This document shows positions 11,322-22,449 of a stretch of 64,000 nt of DNA, piece after piece (the first letter of the stretch is position 1; every line of letters begins with the position of its first letter). The notes under the pieces were generated by a model. The model worked only from the letters and a program-made list of their open reading frames with translations, had not been told where the DNA came from and made no database searches. Source of the stretch: Ischnura elegans (taxonomy: Eukaryota; Arthropoda; Insecta; Odonata; Coenagrionidae); contig NC_060251.1 of the NCBI RefSeq assembly GCF_921293095.1, positions 98,008,566 to 98,072,565 on the forward strand, in the 5' to 3' direction. Both the position numbers and the translations under genes were made by a program.

Positions 11322-12103
11322 CAATCTTATAGTTACCACCATATGTAAAAACAAGCAAGACACCCGAGTTTGAGGAGCACTATCGTCTAAACGAGGGAAT
11401 CAATAACAAAGAAACAAAAAGCATATGAAAGGGAATTTATTTTTACGTTGGATCATTTACTTCAAAAAAATTTCCGCGCAATATTATTTCCTGTACTTCA
11501 TTTTTTCTAAAAAAAGTACCCGTTTTTTGAGCGTAAAATCAAGTTGCCCAACTTTGAGCGCTCCGTATTGCCGTAGTTTTCCTTCCAATAACTTGGAATT
11601 TTTATGCAAGAAAGTCAGATCTATTATTGACAATTTGCACTTTTCACGGAACAAATTCACTAAATAGGTAATAGAACCGTAATACATTATTAAATATTAA
11701 AAGTTGTGAAGTTCTCACTTTTCATTGTATTCTTTCTTGCGAAATCTGGTCCTTATGAGCCAGAATACCATCAGAATCCATTTTCGGGCATGCAATTCCC
11801 CAAAAATTCCCCGAACCCCCCGGTAAGGGGTCCCATCATGAGCTACAACCGAGGACACCCAATCAGCCCAGTCCATGTCCAGACCGACCCTATTGTAATT
11901 ATTGTTACCCTGACAAATAATAATAATCTGCCAATAATAGATTGTAAACAGAAAACGCTGATTAGCTAATTTGCAATGCATATCTGTGGGACGATTACAT
12001 AAATGTAATAAACGTCTATTGCCAATTGGGGGCTGATTAATTTCAATAATAACTCCATTGATTAACTATAATAATTATATGCATATATCAATCGTCAAAT
12101 TAT

Positions 12104-12259
12104 TTAATAATGAAATACACTTTGTTACTTCCACAAAATTCACAGTTTCTATTAATTACCGGCTTCGGCTATTACCGAATACCGCTAAATAGCCGAAACT
12201 GGTAATAAATAGAAACTCTGTGAATTTTGTGGAAGTAACAAAGTGTATTTCATTATTAA
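12104..12259. repeat. Palindromic element, about 60-bp arms (Penelope-like)
   Basis: The left arm from 12104 is the reverse complement of the right arm ending at 12259, with only a few mismatches. The centre contains AGCCGAAACTGGTAAT, resembling the GAAAC side of the hammerhead-like cores described at 21774 and 46907. Confidence 0.7.
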
Positions 12260-12957
12260 CTAGCTGACCCGGCGAACTTCGTACCGCCCAGCAATCAATG
12301 AACTCACAGTTTACTTATACCATTTATAAATCAAGAGCGGCTGTATCGTTTTTAATCATGTTTAATTTATTATAATAAAATAAGGATACCAATTCAATAA
12401 AACTACGTAAATGAGTACCAAAATTGCTTGTCAGAAAGACATTTTCTTTATTGAATCTACATAGGGTGAATCGGAGCACGTTTACGCGGATTTTTTTCAA
12501 CAAATTTTCTTACGTTTTAGCTTAAGAAATTTTGGGCATTGTGGTTTAATAAAGCAGTTCATGAAATAAAAATTATACGCATTCAGTTATTGGCTATTTG
12601 CGTTAATAGCTGTAAAAAAATGTTTTTAGGTCCAAGTCTGTTGCATACACTTGGCCCATTCAGGGGGCAGGTTGACACGACCCCAGACCGACGCTTGACT
12701 GATGCTCAAAATCGTGCAAGAAAAGCCCCTATGAAGCAGCATTCGCATTAAATGACTTAAGGCGCGCCAGTTTTAGTATCTCTGTTTGGAAAAAATGCAC
12801 TGCGTAAACGTGCTGAATGCGTAAACGCACCACGGTGAGCCATACACATTCGGGTTTAATGTCTTGCGTCAAGCACCTTTTGAGAAGCAACAGTTTTTGT
12901 TTTTTTATCAGGCGCAAGATGAAGCGGATGAAGCTAAATAAATATAGCGAAGCAAAG

Positions 12958-13242
12958 CAGTGACGCAGCGAGGGGAGGTTTTGGGGGATAAACCCCCCCC
13001 AAGAGCTTAGAGAATTTTTTATGAAAGATTTTGTTATTAATATTTGGGGGACGGATGACTAACAAACAAAACATATTTAACTATTCACACAGCCACAAAA
13101 CCCACCATTTTGAACCATTTATCTTAAAAAATGTCTGGGGGAAGTGCCCCCACACTTCCCGCTTACCTTAGCGAGTTTTCTATACCCTACAGACCCGTGG
13201 TATTAGCTGCGCCCAAAACCCCCTATCCTAGCTACGCACTTG
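12958..13242 (-). mobile_element. hAT-type MITE (CAGGGGCGCAGC family), reversed
   Basis: Reads CAGTGACGCAGCGAGG at the left and CCTAGCTACGCACTTG at the right, the reverse of the other copies. Flanks AAGCAAAG and AAGCGAAG form a 7-of-8 duplication. Confidence 0.85.
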
Positions 13243-13244
13243 AA

Positions 13245-14160
13245 GCGAAGGAAGAAATACAGAGGATGGTTTATCGACTCGTGAACATAGCACGCTAAAT
13301 TGACCATGAGAAAATCATGGGTTTTCATTAGCACATGAGCACAAACAACACAAAAACTGAAAGAATGACCATGCGATTTTTTAATCGTTATCACGAATGC
13401 AACACGAATTGTAAATTGAATACGTTTAAGCTCAAAAGGGCATATGAGTTGAGATCATGGAATCTACGGAATGAGGACTTCCTAACCTTTGAATTTTCCT
13501 TTGAGTAAAGTTGCGTGAATCACATTCATCACCAATTTTTTTAATGATCAAACACGTTCCGTTGGATAGTTATGGTTGGTTTAGGCTTCGAAAGATCATG
13601 AGCACAGAAACTACATTTTTCTGTAAATCGTGCCTTGGTAAGCCAGGTACGTCCAAGGACTTAAAATATTCAGATAGATAGTTGGTGATTTCGTCTTCGT
13701 GTGTTACACATTTAAAAGATTCGAATCCATGCAGAGCACGAACTATTTGAATTTACCTCGTTTTAGTCATCCACATCTTCGTTCTTGCTCGCTAAATCAA
13801 CCATCTTTGATTCTTTTGGTGATCAATCATATTCTGGAACTCTTTGTTGATGAGCTCACTGAAACTAATTTGCAATCATTCCAAGGAAATGAGTTAAAAC
13901 TACTCGATTCCTCGACAGGAACACGGACATTACCGTTTGTCAACAATTGCTTGGAGATTTGTTTACAAACACGGTAGTGAAGTGTCAACTCGAGCTGGGC
14001 CACGCTGGGCCACGGCTGGGCTTACAATCAGCTCGAATTAAATTTAAAAATGTAATTTCAATTTAATCAATATTTTGAATATATTTAGTAATTAAAATGT
14101 TATATTGTTACTAAATTCAGTTATTAAAGTGGTAAAAACAAAACAAATTATTTAATTTGT
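13245..14160. other. No gene recognised
   Basis: Contains a 92-aa plus frame (13699-13977) with no motif I recognise and ordinary AT-rich sequence up to the RTE-like 3' end. Confidence 0.4.
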
Positions 14161-14663
14161 AGTTTTGACCGACTTATCAATTGTTGTGTTACTATAACTC
14201 CTAAAAGCATGTCCATAGGAAAGAGATGAATTTTTTGTGTGAAATTATCCTTTTTTTAATGGCCTATATGTTAACCCCGCCTGAGACGAATCCAAAGAAC
14301 CAAATCTCATTGAAATCGGTGCAGCCGTTCTCGAGTTATAAGTGTTCTAACTAACACGATTTTCGACTTTCTTTTATATATATAAGAAGATATGGAGCCC
14401 TTCCACCACGTAAAAGCTTCAAGTTTTGATTTAAGTCAATTTATTTGACGGAAGGGCCGTTACAAAAGTAAATTCGACATCATTTGACGCAATTTACATT
14501 ATTGACGCGCTGAACTACTACAATATATTTAAAAAAAAACTTCGTTTCCTCGGTTACTCATTACACACCAGGCCGCTAACGCCTGAAACGGGTATCATAT
14601 AGCATTTTAACCTCCATTTGTCCCTAAATGTCCACGACACCGATTAGAAGAAGCATACTTTCC

Positions 14664-15331
14664 AATAGGGTGGTTTCCTATTATTTTTTATTGTCTAAAT
14701 CGAAATATTAATACTCCTGGAGTACGTATTTCACGCTTTTAGATTTTTAAATGAAGATATCTATTTTTCGCGATTAAATGCAAAGTGAAAAATTTCAAGC
14801 GTGCGAAAAAGCGGCGGGTAAGTATGAATGCCGGGAAATCTCTCCGTGTGACGTCGTTCTGGTTCCCGCTGCCGCAAGTGAGGTGACCTTGGGGCCAGGC
14901 TCTGAGCGCTGATACGACGCAGGATGCTAGCAGGTAGCAGAGTACCATGCTAGCTGGTAGCGCTTGGCTTAAATAGGGATTATTGATACCTTATCAAACG
15001 AGGAAAACTTTCCGACCTTAGCCAGTTTTGATAGGTGATTATTAAGACATGTTTCCCTGACCTCTGTGCCTCATGCATGCATTGATAACCTCAGACGATG
15101 TATAACTCCTATCTTCTCGTATAGAAACTAGGTCCCTGAGACGTCACGTGGAGTGGCATCGCATTGGCACCAATCTGGTCTTTTTCAAATGAGGATAAAA
15201 TTGACCCTTGCCATTCGTCTAAACCGGTATTTCTAAAACCAAATAATTTGTACATTATGAATACACTAATGATGGGTAACGAATCGCAATCAATGACTTT
15301 CGTTTTCTTTGATGAAGGAAACTACCCTATT
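14664..15331 (+). mobile_element. AATAGGG-family MITE, full length
   Basis: Full-length 668-bp copy with termini AATAGGGTGGTTTCCT and AGGAAACTACCCTATT. No open frame is conserved between copies, so it is non-autonomous. The internal CRE site is mutated here to AGACGTCA. Confidence 0.9.
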
Positions 15332-15664
15332 GTGGTAAAAACGATCACGATCGGAAGAAAAAAAAAGACTGCAGAACAGAGTGATTTAAGATGTCATGCT
15401 TCGGTTGGACCATCAGGGATAGTAGCAGATGTGCCAATAATGAGATTAATCGCTACACTCGCTAGGTCGACCTAATGCGTGTACTTTATTCCCCTTTTCC
15501 AGTTTGGGTTCATTGTCCCTTGTGTTCCTGTCCGGTATCTCCTTAGTTTTATGCAGCTGCATGGATATTTATCGACTATCATTTTGGTATTTTTTTTACA
15601 TGGTTGGTGTCTATTTGCATGGTACATCTCACACCACCTGTTGACATGTACTTACATATGTTAT

Positions 15665-15942
15665 CAGGGGCGCAGCCAGGAATTAAGGCTTAGTGTGGTT
15701 TTAGGAGCAACTAGACCTGAGGAGTGTGGTATACCCGACAGGATAAGAGGAAGGTGCGGGGGACTGAAATTTTTCAAGATAAATGGTTCAAAATGGTGAG
15801 TTTTATGGCTTTCTGGGGGATATTTTATTAATCCTTACACTTCTTCTATAAGTACATAAATCAAATGAAGTAAAATGGATTAAACTTAAAAGTCTCTCTG
15901 AGCTCTGGAGGGGTTTATCTCCCTAAACCCCCCCTCGCTGCG
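15665..15942 (+). mobile_element. hAT-type MITE (CAGGGGCGCAGC family), right end lost
   Basis: Starts CAGGGGCGCAGCCAGG and matches the family up to CTCGCTGCG, where the last terminal bases are replaced by unrelated sequence. No duplication can be seen. Confidence 0.8.
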
Positions 15943-16262
15943 ATGATTGCGAAAACGTATCGTAAGTTCGTGTTTACTCACCTGCTGCCTAAACCCTTGA
16001 GGTGGCAGATTATTGTTTAAATTCAGATTTAGATGTACCTTCACCGGTAGAACATACAAGGGCGGATTGAGGGCAGATTGAGACTGCCCACCGTAATTCC
16101 TGACTTAATATAAAAGATGGTATTCACGGACGTTGAAAGCAGCAGAGAAGTCAAGAGTGGAAGGATTCGAAATGTGGTGCTACCGAAGAATGATGAAGAT
16201 TAAATGGATCGACCGTGTAAGTAACGAGGAAGTGCTAAGAAGAGCGGGAGAAAAGAGAAGTT

Positions 16263-16490
16263 GCCGGCCTCGGTGGCGGCGCGGCGGGGTTAAGTTCTCA
16301 CCTGCCAAACCGAAAGGTCACGGGTTCGAGTCACGCCTGGGTAGGTAGCCCCTACTCAGGGAATGGTTGGTTGTATGTGATACTCCTTGTTTCATGTTAT
16401 ATCCCAGATTTAAAAGGCCTTAAATGAGTTGTTTTCGGGGCAATGGAATAAATAAATTTAAAAAAGAAAATAAATAAAGTAACCTAAAAA
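16263..16490 (+). mobile_element. tRNA-derived SINE
   Basis: Begins GCCGGCCTCGGTGGCGGC (A-box region) and carries an internal promoter B box GGGTTCGAGTCA about 50 bp later, then a non-tRNA body and an A-rich AAATAAA tail. It interrupts the LINE between the AGEKRS and RRRDN codons. A related reversed copy lies at 57085-57215. Confidence 0.75.
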
Positions 16491-16570
16491 CCTTAAGCAG
16501 AAGACGGGACAACTTTTGTTAGTTGGACACATTTTGAGGCCTTATAAAGACAATCGTTGAAGGACAGGTG

Positions 16571-16838
16571 CAGGGGCGAATTGAGGATTTTTTTCTGGGG
16601 GTGAGGGATAAGGGTCTGACAGGCAAACGATCTTCTCATAATTAAGATTAAAAACAAGACATAACAATTACTGTACGAACTATTCTATACATTTTAATAT
16701 CAAAGTTATTAATATGAAATTAAATGATTGAGTCCCGTAATACACCAAACAAAACGAACGTAATGATAACCGTGTTCAAATTTTTGTCAATTTTTTTAAG
16801 CATCTAGGGGGGCACGCCCTCCCCTAAATCCTCCTATG
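16571..16838 (+). mobile_element. hAT-type MITE (GGATTT family)
   Basis: Ends CAGGGGCGAATTGAGGATTT and AAATCCTCCTATG with a perfect 8-bp duplication GACAGGTG (16563-16570, 16839-16846) that restores the LINE codons for GQVEGK. It is 268 bp and non-coding. Confidence 0.9.
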
Positions 16839-16872
16839 GACAGGTGGAAGGGAAGAAGGGCATGGGTAGAGG

Positions 16873-17130
16873 CAGATACATATGGGGGGCGCAGAGGGCG
16901 CGCGCCTTCCCTTGCGGGCCCGCACGTATTGCCAAACATTGCAGAACCACAATTATAACTTTTTTATATCGTAAGATGGCATTGTCTTGTATAGGTGTGA
17001 AATAAATTTAATTATAATTTTCTTAAACTCTGCATGTGAGTTGATTATTTATTATGAGGATAACAGTAAAGGTAACTCAAGATATCTTTTGCGCCCCCCT
17101 CCCCTCGAGTTTTTTCTGCATCCGCTACTG
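16873..17130 (+). mobile_element. hAT-like non-autonomous element (CAGATACATATGG family)
   Basis: Starts CAGATACATATGGGG and ends TGCATCCGCTACTG. The same sequence recurs at 35204-35462 and in part at about 6340-6395. It interrupts the LINE at the GKGR codons; the flanks GGTAGAGG and GGCAAGGG agree at six of eight positions. Confidence 0.7.
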
Positions 17131-17402
17131 GGCAAGGGACGTACCCGAATGAGTTACATAGGATAGGTTATAAAAGATTCAAAAGAGAAGAAATACGTTG
17201 CTATTAAAAGGCTATTGGCTAGGAGAGAGGAATAGAGAGCTGCGTAAAACCAATCTCACCATTGTTGACTAATTGATTATGGTATCCATCAACGTGGCTC
17301 GCCAATCCAAGTTTTCATTTCACCAGCTCAGCTTATGTATAAAGATAATTAAAGAATATGAATCTTGCTCTTCTCAAAGCAGACTCATCACCGCCGAGGA
17401 GT

Positions 17403-17600
17403 ATTGCATGGGGATTAGGTTGGTGTGGTGAAGAGCGTCGGCTTCACACCCTGTGGGCCCAGGTTTAAATCCAGGCAGTGGTAGAGATTTTTTTAAATAG
17501 AATTTCCAATCCTTGCTGGAATGCTTTATGGTGGCCGCTTCAAGTACAGCGATCCCTTCATTGAATGGGACGATAAACCATAATTACCTTGTCGCCTTTA
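17403..17600 (+). mobile_element. tRNA-derived SINE
   Basis: An A-box-like TTGGTGTGGTGAAGAG and a B-box-like GGTTTAAATCC stand about 50 bp apart at the start, followed by a T-run and a non-tRNA body. The B box is decayed from GGTTCGAATCC. The 3' limit is approximate. Confidence 0.6.
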
Positions 17601-17672
17601 GTTAAGAGCAGTCTAATGCAAGGATAGCAACGGTGTCTTCATTAACAAAATTAACGGCGTCACCCGCAACAA

Positions 17673-18223
17673 CAGTGGCGTAACTAGGAATATGCTTTTG
17701 GGGGGGGGGGGGATGGGAGGGTCTGGGGGTGAGGCCCCCCTCCGAGCAGCAGGGGGTCCGGGAAAATTTTTGAAAAATTACGTGCTTGGAAATACATTTT
17801 ACATCATTTTGGCATTTAAAATTTCACTTTGAGTAAATTCAGTAATCATATGTCAAAACTAGACAATAGTTTAAAATATTTTTTTTATTTCTCTGAGGTT
17901 TGGGGGGGGGGGGATATATATCCCCCTCATTAATGGCGTAGCCAGGAATTTCGTTCGGGAGGGGGGGGGGGGGTCCATAACCAGGGTGAAAATTTTTTAA
18001 AATCAGGGTAAGAAGTAATGGATTTTTAATTAATTTTAACGCTTATCATAATCGAGAAAAACTTCATTTTTCAAAGAAATCTTTTGTAAATTCATGAATT
18101 TTCAATATCTTGTTTTCTTTTATGATGCGAAGTAACTGTGTTTTAAATTTTGGGGGTCCGGACCCCCCAGACCTCCCCCTGGCTACGCCACTGCCCCTCA
18201 TCCCCCACATAGTTACGTCACTG
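17673..18223 (+). mobile_element. hAT-type MITE interrupted by a second hAT MITE
   Basis: Starts CAGTGGCGTAACTAGG and ends CATAGTTACGTCACTG. Flanks CGCAACAA and CGCTAGAA match at six of eight bases. The related MITE 17931-18193 lies inside it; the same outer type recurs at 28022-28255. Confidence 0.8.
17931..18193 (+). mobile_element. hAT-type MITE nested in another (GTAGCCAGG family)
   Basis: Starts TAATGGCGTAGCCAGG (first bases mutated from CAG) and ends CTGGCTACGCCACTG. A perfect 8-bp duplication CCCCTCAT is present at 17923-17930 and 18194-18201. Confidence 0.9.
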
Positions 18224-18464
18224 CGCTAGAAGACTCATTGAAAGTTTATATTTTTCTAGAATGTTCTAACCTTGTACGCTTTTTCATAGGAATTACTAAC
18301 CGTAGGCAAGTTTTGCCTTTGAATAAATGTGCACACATTTTTTTTGTAACACGTAATATTTTATGACATTTGATGTGCATTTAGGGATCCTGCTGCATGC
18401 TGGTGATTGGTCACACCTACCAAATATCCTAGAGGCAGCTGCTCTCAGAATAACATGTAGATGT

Positions 18465-19230
18465 AATGCCGACACCGAGTTTCTCTCCATCCTTTCCTAC
18501 CTATCATTCTTTCTTGGCGCAAATGACCTCAGCTGTCGGTCGCCTCCTCCAAATGCCATTGGTATTGCATACCACCGTGGCGTCGCGGAGAACCGCTGTC
18601 CCCCTCCCACCCCACCAAACGACTACATACCTTATTCCGCCCCTGAGAATATACCTGTAGTAAGAATGAATGCCTGCACGCCAAGGAAAGGAAGGCATCG
18701 AAGGAAATTCACGGTCATCGGAGAAGAGCGAGCGTCCGTTGGTTAGATTTGAAACTCCTTGGAAGTTGAAGGCGGCAAAAATCTTCTGCGTGTGAAAGGT
18801 GGGTTGGGTGGGGATTTGAGTGGGGGGGAGGGTGGGGGTTTATGGCGGTGGTGGTTGAAGCAGAAAAAAAGGCAGGGCTTGCGGGAGAAAGTGACCACCT
18901 TGTGGCGACGTTGCCACATCTACCCATCGTCCCCACCCCTCCACTCTCCTCGAGATAAGGGAGTGGTGAGGTCTGTGACGCCATGACCGACGGCAGCGCC
19001 CAGGTGTGGCATCAGCCGACACTACGCCACCGATCTCGATTGTTGAGCCATCACGGTTCGTTTCAAATGAATGGGCGGGAGAGACATAATGTTTACGATG
19101 CTTCCTCGGGCTTCACATACCAAGAATTACTTACTATTTACTTACTATTGCCCACTTATATATTAGATAAATCCGAGACAAGTTTATGAATACAATGAAG
19201 TTGTTAACACTTTCGTGGTCCATATGTTGT
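18465..19230. other. GC-richer stretch, no gene recognised
   Basis: Several overlapping short frames exist on both strands at 18363-19022 because stops are scarce in the GC-rich sequence. Their translations are Pro/Ser/Gly-rich without motifs, and I do not call a gene. Confidence 0.4.
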
Positions 19231-19425
19231 GAATAAATAAACACATTTGAGTTAACCCGCGTCTTGTGGATTAAAAGTCGTCAACGTTTCTTCCCCTTCG
19301 CCGGGGACTTCTTCAAGACTAATGTGAGTAGTGATACGTCCTGAAGAGGTTCTCGGCAGAGGGGAAGAAACTTTAACGAATTTTAATCCACAAGGCGAGG
19401 GTTAACTCAAAAGTTTTATTCGTTC
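19231..19425. repeat. Palindromic element with hammerhead-like core
   Basis: Arms 19231-19320 and about 19338-19425 are reverse complements. Each arm, read outward, carries a TGAAGA motif, a C-rich/G-rich stem and GGAAGAAAC. This is the layout of a hammerhead ribozyme core as found in Penelope-like elements. Confidence 0.65.
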
Positions 19426-19906
19426 GCTTACAAATACTATCCAACAGGAAGGTATAAAATCACACTAGCCATGACATGCTAAGTGAAGTAACAATTAAGA
19501 AAAATGCGCCTCCTTGACGTCAAATGAGCAATTGGGTGACGTATCGTCGCCTAGTAAAAGGCGGTATTTAATTTTAAATATATGTAATTTGACTTCTTTT
19601 TTCTAAGTGAGTTGCGATACTATATTTTCAGAATGGTGCCTTTTTTAGATTTATTTATATTCTCAAGTAATGAAATAAATATATTTTCACCAATCAAGTA
19701 AGAAACTTGCTTAAAAGCGTTGAGCGGCCCAATATGTGCGAAGGAAAATTTACTTGTATATCCAATAAGTAATTTTAAGGGCCAAGAACTTTCGGAAAAA
19801 AAACAAATCGTTCCAGAATTAGAAATAAAATATTCAAATAATCGACTCTCTCCGTGTATCAAATGGTTTATGCTGCCTGACATGCTTAATATCGCATGCG
19901 GCGAAA

Positions 19907-21145
19907 GTGGTGCTGAGGATATTGAACAGACGAATGGAGGCGAGGGCAAACGAGTATTTGGGCGAAGATCAATTTGGTTTCAGAAAGGGGAAGTCAACTC
20001 GTGATGCAATAGCAATAATGAGGTCCCTCGTGGAGAGGAACCTAGAATACGACCAGGACGTATATGCGTGTTTCGTGGATTTTGAAAAAGCGTTTGATAG
20101 AGTGAACTGGGTGAAGTTAATGGATATTCTGAAGAGAATAGGTGTAGATTGGAGGGATAGACGACTGATTCGTAATCTGTATATGGCCCAGACTGCGCAA
20201 GTGAGGGTAGCGGACGGAGAATCCGGGTGGGCAAGCATTGGCCGAGGTGTGAGGCAAGGCTGTCCTCTGTCGCCGCTGCTCTTTAACGTGTACGCTGAAG
20301 AGATGGTAAGGGAAGCATGGGATGAGTTAGAAGCTGGAATAAAAGTGGGAGGAATGATGTTCAAATCAGTGAGATTCGCGGATGATCAGGCGCTGATTAG
20401 CCAGTCAGCAAGGGGGCTTCAGGCTCTAGTGGATGCGTTATACGAGCGTTGCGAGGAATATGGGATGAGGATTAATCACAAGAAAACTAAGGTAATGCGG
20501 TTTTGTAAAGCATCACGAGCGAGGAATGTGAGACTTAAGATAAAGATGGGTGGTGAAAAACTTGAGCAGGTTGAGCAATTCAACTATTTAGGCAGTACGT
20601 TAGAGGAAAACGGATACAGTAGTAAGGACATTAGGAAGAGAATTGCATTAGCGAAGGAGGCGTTCATGAACCGGAAGGAGCTTCTAAGAGGATCGTTATG
20701 TAAGAGTTTAAAGAAAAGGTTAGTGAAGAGTTTGATCTGGAGTGTAGCTCTCTACGGTGCGGAAACGTGGACACTAAGGAAAGAAGACGAGAGAAGATTG
20801 GAGGCATTCGAGATGTGGGTATGGAGAAGAATGGAGAGGGTGAAATGGACGGAGAGGAAAAGGAACGACGAAGTGCTGGATATGGTTGGCGAGGAGAGGC
20901 AGCTTTTAGATGAGATACGGAGGAGACAGAAGGTATGGATGGAGTTAGTGCTTAGTGGTGAGGGGATGTTGAAAATGGTGCTAGAGGGTAGAATGTTAGG
21001 GAAACGAGGGAGGGGAAGGAGAAGAATAGGATTTTTAGATAGATTGAAAGAGAGTAGGCCTTACTGTGAGTTAAAGAAGGCAGTGCTGGAAGGAAAGGGA
21101 GGCTCCCAGATCACTTCTTGCGTACTCCATGGAAACCTACCTTAA
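19907..21145 (+). CDS. Non-LTR retrotransposon reverse transcriptase, 5' truncated (412 aa open frame)
   Basis: This is a reverse transcriptase that would copy element RNA at a nicked target. In order along 412 aa: DQFGFRKGKSTRDAI (about 21-35), CFVDFEKAFDRVNW with the first catalytic Asp (about 54-67), GRGVRQGCPLSPLLFN (about 112-127), the catalytic FADD (about 157-160), the NYLGS motif (about 225), ALYGAETWTLRKEDERR and the C-terminal GKRGRGRRRIGFLDRL. The N-terminal endonuclease is missing, so the copy is 5' truncated; the codon used as start is only the first ATG of the remaining frame. The frame has no stops, so the insertion is young. The clade is probably RTE- or Proto2-like, but I cannot fix it by eye. 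Closely related copies lie at 7581-8790, 23700-23760 and 25843-26035. Confidence 0.9.
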   Translation: MVLRILNRRMEARANEYLGEDQFGFRKGKSTRDAIAIMRSLVERNLEYDQDVYACFVDFEKAFDRVNWVKLMDILKRIGVDWRDRRLIRNLYMAQTAQVRVADGESGWASIGRGVRQGCPLSPLLFNVYAEEMVREAWDELEAGIKVGGMMFKSVRFADDQALISQSARGLQALVDALYERCEEYGMRINHKKTKVMRFCKASRARNVRLKIKMGGEKLEQVEQFNYLGSTLEENGYSSKDIRKRIALAKEAFMNRKELLRGSLCKSLKKRLVKSLIWSVALYGAETWTLRKEDERRLEAFEMWVWRRMERVKWTERKRNDEVLDMVGEERQLLDEIRRRQKVWMELVLSGEGMLKMVLEGRMLGKRGRGRRRIGFLDRLKESRPYCELKKAVLEGKGGSQITSCVLHGNLP

Positions 21146-21439
21146 TCGGTAGAATACTATAATAAACATACATTGCCACAGGGCGTGAATTTGGGAGATT
21201 TAGATCCAAGCCGGGTGAAGGAAAAGTGATTGCTCCTTGGAATTTTCACCCTGTAATGTCCACAGTTGAATGACTTGGTGAAGGTACACTGCTACCTCGT
21301 CTACAGTTATTTCCTTGAATAAAGACTAAATTTGATTTAAAAATATTATCCCGGGTAGTAATTACAAATACATGCGTGAGGGAAAGGGGGACTAATGCTA
21401 TACCGCGAAAAAAGTCCACGAGCCAAAGGCCACGAGCGC

Positions 21440-21723
21440 CAGGGGCACAGCTACGAATTAAGGCTAGGGGGGGGGGGGTTTAGGAGCAACTAATGCAGGG
21501 GAGTCCGGGGGGTAAATGAGGGGGGGGGCAATGTTTAAGTTAAATGGTTCAAAATGGCGAGTTTTATGGCTTTCTGAGGGATCTTTCATTAATATTTACA
21601 CTATTTTATTAGAATTATTAATCCAATTTGGTGAAATCGATTAAACTTAAAAACATTTCTGAGCTCTGAGGGGGGGGGGGGGGGGGGGTTATTCCCCAAA
21701 CCCTCCCCCTCGCTACGCCACTG
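21440..21723 (+). mobile_element. hAT-type MITE (CAGGGGCGCAGC family)
   Basis: Starts CAGGGGCACAGCTACG and ends CGCTACGCCACTG. Flanks ACGAGCGC (21432-21439) and ACGAGCGG (21724-21731) form the 8-bp duplication. Confidence 0.88.
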
Positions 21724-21773
21724 ACGAGCGGTAACTGCTTGGGATTCTCTCCTAATCAATGGTTCCATTTCTA

Positions 21774-22126
21774 TAAACTCGATTGTTTCAGGCATAACTT
21801 TGTGAATATCCATTGTAAACAATATAAAGGTATGATATTTTTTCACACAATTTATTTAAGACGACTGGTTTCGTCGCAGAGGCCACACCTTCAGGTACAG
21901 AAATCGTTATTTTTATAGTTATTTTGTTGTTTATTTGGTTGCTATTACGCTTTGTTGAGTAACGCTCCAACCCCAACGCAACCCTCCCCTACCAATGCGT
22001 AATAGCAACCAAATAAACAACAAAATAACTATACAAATAACGATTTCTGTACGTGAAGATGTCGCCTCTGCGACGAAACCGGTCGTATTAAATTAATTGT
22101 GTGAAAAAGTACCATACCTTTTTATT
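21774..22126. mobile_element. Palindromic Penelope-like element with hammerhead-like core and 13-bp duplication
   Basis: GGTTCCATTTCTA occurs on both sides (21761-21773 and 22127-22139), marking an insertion of 353 bp. Inside, arms of about 140 bp (from 21826 to the right end) are reverse complements. Each arm, read outward, contains GAAGA or CTGAAGG, a short GTCG/CGAC stem and GAAACCGGTCG, matching a hammerhead core. No protein is encoded. Confidence 0.75.
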
Positions 22127-22449
22127 GGTTCCATTTCTAATATTTAAGTGCACATTTTAGGCTAACTATAAAAAACATCTACGAGACACCTCGCAAGCCA
22201 GCACCAGGGTGTGTGGCCCGGGGTGATTCCGCACAAGGCATGCAGCACTCATCCTAGCCTTGATAAAAAAAAACGCGCTCGTTCACCGAACGCAGGCCAA
22301 GCACCATGACAACGATACGCGGTAGGTCCAGAAAATATGAGATTGCAAAGGACACGAACATACTACCATGCAAATAAAACGACTAGTTAGTAATTGAAAC
22401 ACATAACGTACATAAATGATTCATGTAGGAGTCATAATATGCCAAAAAA

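Larger units (their letters stand above)
12260..14392 (+). mobile_element. RTE-like retrotransposon debris with 3' end
   Basis: The segment opens with CTGACCCGGCGAACTTCGTA and ends with AAATCTCATTGAAATCGGTG, CAGCCGTTCTCGAGTTATAA and a TATATATATA tail. These blocks are familiar from 3' ends of RTE-like repeats in arthropods. No intact reverse transcriptase frame is present. A hAT MITE occupies 12958-13242. Whether one element spans the whole stretch is uncertain. Confidence 0.45.
16120..17272 (+). mobile_element. RTE-like LINE remnant broken by three insertions
   Basis: LINE pieces read in order: EKSRVEGFEMWCYRRMMKIK and EEVLRRAGEKRS (16140-16262), then RRRDN and KTIVEGQV (16498-16570), then EGKKGMGRG (16839-16872), then GKGRTRMSYI, SKEKKYVAIKRLLARREE (17131-17240). 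The matching end of the copy at 6425 shows that they form one C-terminal region. A tRNA-derived SINE, a hAT MITE and another hAT-like element separate the pieces. Confidence 0.75.

Noticed and set aside
15164-15475. 103-aa open frame
   Set aside because: Most of it lies in the AATAGGG MITE; similar words (MGNESQSMTFVFFDEGNYPI) recur at every copy because the DNA is repeated, not because the protein is conserved.
18363-19022. Cluster of overlapping 60-127 aa frames on both strands
   Set aside because: They arise from low stop-codon density in GC-richer DNA; low-complexity translations, no motifs, no splice structure.
19969-20364. 131-aa minus-strand frame
   Set aside because: Antisense shadow of the LINE reverse transcriptase.
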